From: an uncultured beta proteobacterium
GTDB lineage: Bacteria > Pseudomonadota > Gammaproteobacteria > Burkholderiales > Burkholderiaceae
Assembly (NCBI GenBank): GCA_903821995.1
Contig: CAIJNI010000075.1
Location: 1 to 64,000, forward strand
DNA length: 64,000 nucleotides
Direction: 5' to 3'
The translations under genes were made by a program, and so were the position numbers. Shown here one piece after another: positions 47,301 to 55,152 of the stretch. Under the pieces are notes generated by a model. The model made no database searches. It was not told the DNA's origin and saw only the letters and a program-made list of their open reading frames with translations. Position 1 is the first letter of the stretch; the number at the start of each line of letters is the position of its first letter.

Positions 47301-47738
47301 TTATTTAGGCAACAAGCTAAGATGAAACATGGTGATAAATTTGATGAGTCTTGGTTGATCAATAAGCCACAACTCATCTGAAAGCGATACATTTAAATAG
47401 TCACTATAACCTTCAATGGAATTAACACTACTTTCATCCAGGTTATAAAAAGCCATTGACCATTCTTTAAATTGTTGTTTAGGTTGATCCCCTGCAAACA
47501 GAAGTTCTATTTGATGATGGCTCGGATTAGTTTGAATTTTTCTATACAGCTCACGCACTGCACTTTCGTTTCCTTCTAGCACTTGCATAAATTTACCATC
47601 TTTATACAACAACATTCCAGTAATACCCATTCGCTGATTGTTTATTCTGTACTCAGAAAGCAAGCTTGACAGCTCCGTTGGCAAATAAGGCTTTATGGCC
47701 TGGCTAACGTACACCAATACAAAAACAGGACGATCCAT
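47301..47738 (-). CDS. Stand-alone BLUF-domain blue-light sensor
   Basis: BLUF domains bind FAD and sense blue light. All key residues sit at a constant offset of -11 from AppA: Tyr10 (LVYVS), Asn34 (NNQRMGITG), Gln52 (FMQVLEG), Trp93 and Met95 (KEWSMAF). A GGAGA site 7 bases before the ATG at 47738 supports this start over the ATG at 47768, giving 145 residues. The C-terminal ~40 residues form two helices, as in short BLUF proteins such as PixD and BlrB. There is no fused output domain, so it must act through a partner protein. Confidence 0.9.
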   Translation of the reverse strand: MDRPVFVLVYVSQAIKPYLPTELSSLLSEYRINNQRMGITGMLLYKDGKFMQVLEGNESAVRELYRKIQTNPSHHQIELLFAGDQPKQQFKEWSMAFYNLDESSVNSIEGYSDYLNVSLSDELWLIDQPRLIKFITMFHLSLLPK

Positions 47739-47860
47739 GCTAAGGTCTCCAACCACTTGATTTGTCATTTTAATTATTTATTAGTTATGTTACTCAAAGC
47801 GAACTACTTCACATAACTTTTACATATTACACTCATTTGAGTTATATCAAAAACAGATAT

Positions 47861-48640
47861 CTAAATTAAACCACGATAAGAGCCGCCATCAATTTGTATA
47901 TTTTGGCCACTAATAAATGAGGCCTGTTGGCTGCATAAATAAGCACACATATCACCAAACTCTTCAGTCTTTCCAAATCTCTTAGCAGCAATCGTTGATT
48001 CAAGTTTTGCACGAGCTTGGATAAAACTAATATTTTCGATCTTAGCCTGACGCTGCGTCATCTGAATTTGTCGTCCAGTATCTATTCTTTCAGGCAGCAA
48101 ATTGTTAATCGTTACATTATCAACCGCAACATCTCTAGATATCGCCTTACATACTGCAGTTAGTGCTGTTCTTGCTGCAGTAGATAACCCTTGATGGGGA
48201 TTGGGTGCCTTGACCATTGCAGAGGTAATGTTAATAATTCGGCCAAATTTCCTTTTCTGCATACCAGCTAAAACCCCCCTAATCATAAGAACCGGAGCTA
48301 ACATATTAGATTCAAAGGCGGCAAGATAATCTTCTCTAGCCCAATCTAGAAATTGACCTGGCGTAGGTCCAGCATTATTAGTCACCAAAATATCAACCTC
48401 ATTACACGCTCTGATGAGTTTTTGTCGGCCATCTTCAGTTGTAATATCTGCAAGCACTGTATGAACTTCAGTCTTAGTCATTTCTTGAATTTCTTGGGCC
48501 GCTATATCCAAGTCATCTTGATGACGACCATTGAGATAGACAATCACGCCTTCTTTAGATAGTGATAAAGCGCAAGCTTTACCTAGCCCTCTAGATGACG
48601 CGCAAATAATTGCCTTTCTTCCTCTAATCCCTAAATCCAT
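47861..48640 (-). CDS. Atypical SDR-family protein lacking the YxxxK catalytic pair
   Basis: The 259-residue protein has the SDR cofactor motif (ICASSRGLGKACALSLSKEG, a variant of TGxxxGxG), NNAGP near residue 90 and INITSAM with the catalytic-Ser position. Where classical SDRs have YSASK, it reads GLSTAARTALTAV, so Tyr and Lys are both absent. It then continues NVTINNLLPERIDTG. This LSxxAR variant is known from other Burkholderiales SDR-like proteins, so it appears to be a natural subgroup rather than a recent lesion. Reaction unknown. It is the last gene of the minus-strand catabolic cluster, 20 bases after a Bug receptor gene. Confidence 0.8.
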   Translation of the reverse strand: MDLGIRGRKAIICASSRGLGKACALSLSKEGVIVYLNGRHQDDLDIAAQEIQEMTKTEVHTVLADITTEDGRQKLIRACNEVDILVTNNAGPTPGQFLDWAREDYLAAFESNMLAPVLMIRGVLAGMQKRKFGRIINITSAMVKAPNPHQGLSTAARTALTAVCKAISRDVAVDNVTINNLLPERIDTGRQIQMTQRQAKIENISFIQARAKLESTIAAKRFGKTEEFGDMCAYLCSQQASFISGQNIQIDGGSYRGLI

Positions 48641-48660
48641 AATTTAAAAATTCCTCGTGT

Positions 48661-49632
48661 TTAATTCAGATCTATTTTTTTAACAATTTGTCCTATACGA
48701 CTGTATTCACTCTTTAAAAAACCTTGAAATTCTACAGGCGTTCGAGGCTCTACACGAAATCCCGACTTCATCAAATCAGCTTGTACTTCAGGATCTTTCA
48801 AGATTGACTGTATTTCATTAGCAATTACATTGACAACATCAACCGGTGTAGCACTCGGAGCAAACCAACCCAACCAGGTACTTGAGATTGTTAAATCTTT
48901 TAGGCCTGATTCGGCTAAAGTGGGTGTATTTGGAAAATCAGCTGAACGTTTCTGCCCTGTAAATGCGATTAGTTTTACTTTGCCTGACTGTACAAAAGAA
49001 AATACAACTGTTGGAGGCAAAATCATAAAATCAACATCTCCAGCAGATACGGCAAGTAAACCAGCAGATGTTCCTTTGTAAGGAACATGAATACCTTTAA
49101 TAGCAGTTTTGTCGACAAACTGTGCAGCCGCCAAATGAAGTGCATTACCAACCCCAGGCGAGGCATAAGTCAACTCATTATGTTTAGATTTTGCATAAGC
49201 AAGTAAATCATTCACAGATTTAATCGGCAAAGCTGGATTAACAACCAATACATACCCAGTTCCAATTCCTATATTACTCACAGGAACAAAATCTTTAAAT
49301 ACGTCATAACTGAGGCTTTTATTAATTAAGGGATTAATAATAAAAGCAGGTGTGGTGTGAAGTAATGTATAGCCGTCTGGTTTTGATTGTGAGACGATTC
49401 CTGCAGCTATTACACCATTTGCTCCCGGTCGATTTTCAACAATCACTGAGGTCTTAAACTTACTCTCAAGTTGCTGCGCAATTAGCCTAGCAGTAAAGTC
49501 CGACGTGCCACCGGCCTCAAATGGAACAATTAAGCGAATAGGTTTATTAGGAAATGTTTGACCATATACCAACCCATAAAACATCAGGTTACAAAGAATC
49601 AGTTCTAAAAACCGGTAGGTAATCTTTTTCAT
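48661..49632 (-). CDS. Bug/TctC-family periplasmic receptor, coupled to a deacetylase gene
   Basis: The 323-residue receptor has a signal peptide (LELILCNLMFYGLVYG), mature start FPNKPIRLIVPFEAGGTSDFTARL, VENRPGANGVIAAGIVSQSKPDGYTLL, SPGVGNALHLAAAQFV and VPYKGTSAGLLAVSAGDVD. It overlaps the upstream PuuE-like gene by 4 bases (ATGA), so the two proteins are made together and probably handle the same compound or its product. No TctAB is present. Confidence 0.92.
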   Translation of the reverse strand: MKKITYRFLELILCNLMFYGLVYGQTFPNKPIRLIVPFEAGGTSDFTARLIAQQLESKFKTSVIVENRPGANGVIAAGIVSQSKPDGYTLLHTTPAFIINPLINKSLSYDVFKDFVPVSNIGIGTGYVLVVNPALPIKSVNDLLAYAKSKHNELTYASPGVGNALHLAAAQFVDKTAIKGIHVPYKGTSAGLLAVSAGDVDFMILPPTVVFSFVQSGKVKLIAFTGQKRSADFPNTPTLAESGLKDLTISSTWLGWFAPSATPVDVVNVIANEIQSILKDPEVQADLMKSGFRVEPRTPVEFQGFLKSEYSRIGQIVKKIDLN

Positions 49633-50516
49633 TTTTTAATGTTTAGACTTGCTAAAAAATGCTCTACCATTTCTGATCGAGTGCAAACCCACACATCCGT
49701 TGCCTGCGTTGCAATTTCTAAAATTTTATGAAAGGCGCCTGTTCCTGCGGGGCGTCCAAAAACGTGAGCATGAACTGTCGGATCAATTTTAATAGCCCTT
49801 GTCTCCCATTCACGAACATAATTTAACCAATCTTCGAAAATCTCAACCATTGCTCTAGGCGGTTGACCATGACGCATAAATAACGGCAAGTCATTTACTT
49901 CCATCGAACCAGGCATTGCCACAATTTGGTGCTCACCAAAGTCTACAAGGTAAGGCAAGTCATCATTTAAAGTATCACTGTGCCACATATAGCCCTCTTG
50001 AGCGAGTAACTTGGCTGTCCTTGGGCTCGGAGTACTTCTGGGGCTAATCCAACCCTTGGGACGAACGCCAATAACATTGGCAATTAAATCCGTGGTTCGT
50101 CTGATATTGTCAATTTCTTGTTTTTCATCTAAATAAGCTGGAATGACATCCATGGCGTAAGAATGAGCAACGATATCATGACCTAAATCGGCTATATGTT
50201 TGACTTCTTCCGGATAACGCTCTGCCATAATCCCACAAACAAGGATCGAAGCTTTCACGTGATGACGCTCAAACACTTCAAGAACCCGGTGTATTCCACG
50301 ACGATGCCCATATTCGGCCCAACCAACTGCATTTAAGTCAGGAATCCCGCCCTTGAGGGGGTTACCCATGGGGCCAATTCCTGGCCAGTGGCCATCAGAC
50401 CACCATTCATAAGCCATCCGAAATACTACAGCCATCTTGCGATTTCCTGGCCACATAAAATCTTGCGCAGGATGCGTTTCAATTCCACCACTATGGATGT
50501 CATATGGATGTGTCAT
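49629..50516 (-). CDS. PuuE/polysaccharide-deacetylase family hydrolase, second copy
   Basis: The 295-residue protein shares the PuuE-type layout with the one at 7464-8372: WAEYGHRRGIHRVLEVFERH, SILVCGIMAERYPEE, GHDIVAHSYAMDVIPA, GWISPRSTPSPRTAKLLAQEG, WHSDTLNDDLPYLV and VHAHVFGRP. The AHSY and VHAHVFG histidines occupy the metal/active-site positions. The two copies are clearly diverged, so different substrates are likely. Neighbours are an EamA exporter gene upstream and a Bug receptor gene that overlaps its 3' end by 4 bases. Confidence 0.78.
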   Translation of the reverse strand: MTHPYDIHSGGIETHPAQDFMWPGNRKMAVVFRMAYEWWSDGHWPGIGPMGNPLKGGIPDLNAVGWAEYGHRRGIHRVLEVFERHHVKASILVCGIMAERYPEEVKHIADLGHDIVAHSYAMDVIPAYLDEKQEIDNIRRTTDLIANVIGVRPKGWISPRSTPSPRTAKLLAQEGYMWHSDTLNDDLPYLVDFGEHQIVAMPGSMEVNDLPLFMRHGQPPRAMVEIFEDWLNYVREWETRAIKIDPTVHAHVFGRPAGTGAFHKILEIATQATDVWVCTRSEMVEHFLASLNIKK

Positions 50517-50565
50517 ATAGTCCCAATCTATTATTTTAATAAGGTTAGTTTTTAAATATTAAAGC

Positions 50566-51441
50566 CTATTTTTGTCGTTTAATCATCATTTTTCTACTCA
50601 GTATTACTGTAGAAATAACTAATGATGCAAAAACAAGATTAATCATTGTCAATGAGTCACCTAGAAACAAACTCGATGAAAGTAAAATGATAAATGGCTG
50701 AATGAGTTGAACTTGACTAACACGTGCAATACCACCAATTCTTAGGCCTTCATACCAAAAGAAAAAGCCGATGTACATCGAAAATAGTCCCAAATAAGAA
50801 AAACATAACCAGGCTAAATGATTCGCCTGAAGATAATCGATCTGAAAGCTAGTCATTGTTCCAATATATGACACCGGTAAAAATGCCACTAATACCCATG
50901 AAATGACGACCTTAGGATCCATCACTGCAGATAAAAGCGCTCCTTCTGTATACCCAATGGCCGCCGAAATCGCGGCAAAAAGTAATAAGATATCCAGTCG
51001 TGAAAACTCCCCCGCCCCAGTGACCAGAGAGTAAATAATAACCACCATACTTCCAAGTACAGCTACAACCCAAAATCCTAACGAAGGTTTTTCTTTTGTT
51101 CTTAAAGAACCAACAACTGCGGTTAATAAAGGCATCAAACCTAAAATCACCGCTGCATGAGATGAGGATCCAAAAGTCATTCCCGTAGTCATGAGCATCG
51201 GATAGGCATAAATCACCATGAGCCCAACAATAAAAATGAATTTAAAATGCTTAACGGCCGGAATCGGTTCGCGTCTTATTAATAAATAGATGAGTGCCAC
51301 AGTGCCACCTAAAGCACCGCGTCCATAAACAATAAAGGATGGGCTAAAAGTTTCAACAGCAATTTTAGTAATGGCAACTGTGAGCGCAAAAATAAAGATA
51401 CCAATGCCACCAATTAACATCCCTTTGGTTTCTTTATTCAA
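50566..51441 (-). CDS. EamA/DMT-family transporter
   Basis: The 291-residue inner-membrane protein has ten hydrophobic segments made of two EamA repeats. The first contains FSPSFIVYGRGALGGTVALIYLL and PMLMTTGMTFGSSSHAAVILGLMPLL. The second contains LLLFAAISAAIGYTEGALLS and the typical RVSQVQLIQPFIILLSSSLFLGD. DMT-family proteins export or import small metabolites, amino acids or nucleosides. It lies between a Bug receptor gene (87 bases upstream) and the PuuE-like gene (49 bases downstream), so transport of a pathway compound is likely. Confidence 0.9.
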   Translation of the reverse strand: MNKETKGMLIGGIGIFIFALTVAITKIAVETFSPSFIVYGRGALGGTVALIYLLIRREPIPAVKHFKFIFIVGLMVIYAYPMLMTTGMTFGSSSHAAVILGLMPLLTAVVGSLRTKEKPSLGFWVVAVLGSMVVIIYSLVTGAGEFSRLDILLLFAAISAAIGYTEGALLSAVMDPKVVISWVLVAFLPVSYIGTMTSFQIDYLQANHLAWLCFSYLGLFSMYIGFFFWYEGLRIGGIARVSQVQLIQPFIILLSSSLFLGDSLTMINLVFASLVISTVILSRKMMIKRQK

Positions 51442-51528
51442 TCTCTACCTAACTTACACGTATGCACTTTGTAAACCACTCTAAAAAATTCAAAACTCAT
51501 CAGGCAACATCCTATGGATGTCTACAAA

Positions 51529-52536
51529 TTATTCTGCTTTAATACCTGCCTCTTTAATTACTTTAGCCCACTTATTTGTTTCAGACTGAATAAAAACAGC
51601 TAATTCTGCAGGCTTCATATCCACGGCACTTACGCCCTGATCTTGATAACGCTTGAGTATGGCCGGATCTTTAAGAACCTTAGATAATTCTTGACTCAAA
51701 CGCTGCTGAATGTCTGACGGGGTTCCGTGCGGCGCCATTAATGCGAACCATGTGCTCATGTTGTATCCCTTAACCCCAGATTCATTAAGCGTTGGCAAAC
51801 CTGGATAGGCATTTGAACGATTCAAGGTCGTAACGGCTAAGGCCTTAACTTCTCCAGCCTTAATATGAGGTTCAGCTGATGGACTAGTCTCAATGGCTAT
51901 TTGTATTTGACCACCAATCAAATCAGTCATCATTGGAGCCCCGCCTTTATAAGGCACATGGATGATATCAATCCCCGTCATCGTTCTAAATAGTTCGCCA
52001 GACAAATGCTCCGTACTGCCTTTACCTGCTGAGCCGTAGTTAACTTTGCCAGGATTATTCTTAATATACGTTATCAGTTCAGCTACTGTATTTACGGGTA
52101 AAGATTTATTGATGACCAAAACGTTTGGTGTAATTGCAGCCATACCAATAGGGTCTAAATCTTTTGTAAATTCATAGCTTAATTTTACAAATAGACTCGG
52201 TGCAATTGAGTGAGCGATTGTCGACATAAATAATGTGTATCCATCGTTTGGGGCCTTTGCCACAAATGCTGCTCCCACAGTTCCACCTGCTCCTACTTTG
52301 TTATCAATAATCACAGTTTGTTTAAGGTTCTCACCCAACTTCTGTCCAATGGCGCGAGAAATAATATCAGTAGTGCCACCTGCTGCAAATGGAACGACGA
52401 TTGTAATGGGTTTATCAGGCCAATTAGATTGAGCGCTAGTTTGCCCAATGATTGACATCAAAAAAACTAGAGCAAAAATACCCGAAGACTTGATTGAGTG
52501 ATAAATGTATTTTGTTGAATGATTTAATGAAAACAT
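51529..52536 (-). CDS. Bug/TctC-family periplasmic receptor next to tcuAB
   Basis: The 335-residue receptor has a signal peptide (SSGIFALVFLMSIIGQTSAQ), mature start WPDKPITIVVPFAAGGTTDIISRA, IDNKVGAGGTVGAAFVAKAPNDGYTLFM, GSAGKGSTEHLSGELFRT and VPYKGGAPMMTDLIGGQIQ. It lies 32 bases after tcuB, so a tricarboxylate-like ligand such as tricarballylate, aconitate or citrate is a reasonable guess. The transmembrane TctA/TctB pair is not in the window. Confidence 0.92.
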   Translation of the reverse strand: MFSLNHSTKYIYHSIKSSGIFALVFLMSIIGQTSAQSNWPDKPITIVVPFAAGGTTDIISRAIGQKLGENLKQTVIIDNKVGAGGTVGAAFVAKAPNDGYTLFMSTIAHSIAPSLFVKLSYEFTKDLDPIGMAAITPNVLVINKSLPVNTVAELITYIKNNPGKVNYGSAGKGSTEHLSGELFRTMTGIDIIHVPYKGGAPMMTDLIGGQIQIAIETSPSAEPHIKAGEVKALAVTTLNRSNAYPGLPTLNESGVKGYNMSTWFALMAPHGTPSDIQQRLSQELSKVLKDPAILKRYQDQGVSAVDMKPAELAVFIQSETNKWAKVIKEAGIKAE

Positions 52537-52568
52537 AAGCTCCTCGTAATTTTTAGTTTTTTTGATGG

Positions 52569-53732
52569 TTAGTCTGAACCAACACTTATTCTACTCGTGT
52601 GGCGTTTCTCAATTGCATTTTTAAGTAGGGCAGCAACCCGGTAAATCCCATGGGCAAATTTACCGTAGGGCATGGTGAGGAAAAAAGTCATCACAAACCC
52701 TAAATGAATCGATAACCAAATAGGCATTAATTCACCATCACGTTCAATCAACAAACCTAACCCCGTGATAGAAATAAGAGCTAATAGAAGTATAAATGCA
52801 CGAGACATAGCATCTTGCGATACATCAGCCTGCAGAGGATTTTTTTTCAGATTTAAGACTAGCAACCCAATGGGTCCAATAATCAATCCAATACCTCCCA
52901 AGGTCCCAAGAATAACAGGCAAACTAAGTAAGGGATATGGAGCCTCTAAATTAAAAAAATAATGATAAATAGTCGCCACACTCGTCGACCCTAAACACAA
53001 CATAAAGCCATAAAAAGTAAAGTGATGGAAATATTTACGCCAAAGAGAAAATTCATCATCTTCATTATTACAACCATCGCCATGCCCTCCACCTAAATAC
53101 TTCAGAGATAAGCTGTCATATGCTGCTTCAGATATAGCTCCAGATGAAATCAATCCTGGAGCAGCCTCTTTCCAAAAACGCTTCACCCCCATAAAAAGAG
53201 CAAGAATCGAATACCCAAATACGGCACCAAATAGCAAAGCTAAAGTGTTATGTGGATAGATAGCGTAAAAATTCCCGGCCCACCCCTGCCCCATATTGGA
53301 GGAATAAAAATTAAGGCATCCTAATAGAAATAAGGTAATCGTTATCGCCGAAAGTAAAGAAATCAGTGCTGCATTTCGTTGATATAGTTTCCCAAGTGGC
53401 TTTGGCCAGGCATAATGGATATAAGTTTCTTTTCGAACTTTAGCTAAAGCTTGCGGAACATTAACAGAAAATTCATGAGGCGGCGCATACTGACAGGCAT
53501 ATAAACACGCACTGCATTGGTGGCATAAATTAGCCAAATAATTAACGTCCGCTGATTTAAACTCTAAACGACGAGTCATTGCTGGAAACACCGCACAAAA
53601 TCCTTCACAGTACCTACAGGCATTACAAATCTGAAGAATACGCGACACTTCAGTTTCAGCCGCAGTCATTTCAATTTGCCCCTGCCCTAAGCGACTTGCC
53701 TGCTCCGTCAGTTTCTTTAGTTCTTGCGTCAT
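52569..53732 (-). CDS. tcuB: Tricarballylate-utilization electron-transfer protein TcuB
   Basis: TcuB reoxidises the FADH2 of TcuA and passes electrons to the membrane quinone pool. The 387-residue protein starts with two ferredoxin-like clusters (CNACRYCEGFCAVFPAM and CHQCSACLYACQYAP), followed by five to six membrane segments in a citrate-utilisation-type cytochrome-b-like domain with several conserved His (FHHFTFYGFMLCLGS, IYHYFF, IHLGFVMTFFLTMPYGKFAHG). It overlaps tcuA by 4 bases, which matches the known tcuAB pairing. Confidence 0.93.
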   Translation of the reverse strand: MTQELKKLTEQASRLGQGQIEMTAAETEVSRILQICNACRYCEGFCAVFPAMTRRLEFKSADVNYLANLCHQCSACLYACQYAPPHEFSVNVPQALAKVRKETYIHYAWPKPLGKLYQRNAALISLLSAITITLFLLGCLNFYSSNMGQGWAGNFYAIYPHNTLALLFGAVFGYSILALFMGVKRFWKEAAPGLISSGAISEAAYDSLSLKYLGGGHGDGCNNEDDEFSLWRKYFHHFTFYGFMLCLGSTSVATIYHYFFNLEAPYPLLSLPVILGTLGGIGLIIGPIGLLVLNLKKNPLQADVSQDAMSRAFILLLALISITGLGLLIERDGELMPIWLSIHLGFVMTFFLTMPYGKFAHGIYRVAALLKNAIEKRHTSRISVGSD

Positions 53733-55144
53733 GAGTAACTTTTCTCAACAGAATGTGTGACTTGATCTAATGCAACATGAGCAGCTTGCGTACCTGCAAT
53801 TCGGCCAAAGGCAGTTCCTATGGCCATACCAATTCCAGCTGTATATCCCTGTCCCAAAATATTTCCAGCCATCATCTCACCACTCACAAATAAATTTGTA
53901 CTACGTTTACCATCAAAAAATACAGATGCATTTTGGTCAGTTTTTAAACCAAGGTAAGTAAAGGTGACCCCTGGTTTAACCATGTAAGCATAAAAAGGTC
54001 CCTCATCAATTCTTAAGGCCCAATGAGTTTTAGCAGGCTGCAAACCTAAGGTGTGACAGTCATCTAGTGTTGTGTGATCAAACTTACCCGCCTGACAGGC
54101 CTGGTTGTAATCTCGTATCGTTTGAAGAAAGGTCTCAACAGGGACATTCATTTGCTTCGCGAGTTCTTCAAGAGTATCAGCCTTGTTTCCTGGAAAAACT
54201 GGCGGCATAAAACGCCCTAAAGCTTTAGAATCAATGACGGAATATGCGACTTGACCTGGTTGCTTAGCAACTAGCCTACCCCAAATAGCATAGCGCTTTG
54301 GCCAAAAATCTTCGCCTTCATCATAAAATCGCTCACCATCCCGATTCACAACAATTCCTAGTGAAACACAATCAATTCGTGTACAGATACCACCATCATA
54401 AAGGGGTGCACGAGCATCAATCGCCACCATATGCGCTTGCGTAGGTTCCCCAATAGAATCCACACCTTGGTCTAACAAATTTTTTAATAGAACACCTTTA
54501 TTAAATTGTGTGCCCCGAATCAAAAAATTATCAGAGGGATATTCGCCGCGCTCATTCTGCCCCCACGCTTCTCTCAACCATTCCAAATTAGATTCAAATC
54601 CACCCGAAGCAACGACACAGGTTTTGGCTTCTATTTTTCCAGTTTGAGTATGCGCAGCTACAAAATCACCATCTTTTAACTCAAGCGACTCCACTGGCGA
54701 GTTATAGCGAATCTCAACACCTAGTTTTTCTGCACTCCGGTAATAGGCATTGACTAATGCTTTTCCTCCGCCCATAAAAAATGCATTCGTTCTTGAAAGG
54801 TGAAGCGTTCCAGATAGCGGCGCTTGAAATCTCACACCATGTTTCATCATCCATGCTCTACATGTTGAAGATTCTCTGATAGCTAATCGCGCTAGGTGTT
54901 CATCAGTTTTGCCAGCAGTCACTTTATATAGATCCTGCCAATATTCATCTTCGGAGTAAGTCCCCAATAAAACATCTTGAGGCCCCTCATGCATACACCT
55001 TAAATTTCTAGTATGCACAGAATTTCCACCGCGCCATTCTTTAGGCGCTGATTCTAGAAGTAGCACAGAAGCTCCGGCTTCACGTGCCATAATCGCAGCA
55101 CATAACGCGGAATTACCACCACCAATCACTAAAACATCAACCAT
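53729..55144 (-). CDS. tcuA: FAD-dependent tricarballylate dehydrogenase TcuA
   Basis: TcuA oxidises tricarballylate to cis-aconitate. The 471-residue flavoprotein has the FAD-binding start VDVLVIGGGNSALCAAIMAREAGASVLLLE and a succinate-dehydrogenase/fumarate-reductase-type fold: RWRGGNSVHTRNLRC-like segment (here WRGGNSVHTRNLRC), GKIEAKTCVVASGGFESN, RDGERFYDEGEDFW, and GEMMAGNILGQGYTAGIGMAIGT at the C-terminus. The gene order tcuA-tcuB with a receptor after it resembles tricarballylate or related dicarboxylate oxidation modules; homologues act on other carboxylates, so the substrate is inferred. Confidence 0.9.
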   Translation of the reverse strand: MVDVLVIGGGNSALCAAIMAREAGASVLLLESAPKEWRGGNSVHTRNLRCMHEGPQDVLLGTYSEDEYWQDLYKVTAGKTDEHLARLAIRESSTCRAWMMKHGVRFQAPLSGTLHLSRTNAFFMGGGKALVNAYYRSAEKLGVEIRYNSPVESLELKDGDFVAAHTQTGKIEAKTCVVASGGFESNLEWLREAWGQNERGEYPSDNFLIRGTQFNKGVLLKNLLDQGVDSIGEPTQAHMVAIDARAPLYDGGICTRIDCVSLGIVVNRDGERFYDEGEDFWPKRYAIWGRLVAKQPGQVAYSVIDSKALGRFMPPVFPGNKADTLEELAKQMNVPVETFLQTIRDYNQACQAGKFDHTTLDDCHTLGLQPAKTHWALRIDEGPFYAYMVKPGVTFTYLGLKTDQNASVFFDGKRSTNLFVSGEMMAGNILGQGYTAGIGMAIGTAFGRIAGTQAAHVALDQVTHSVEKSYS

Positions 55145-55152
55145 AGTATGAA

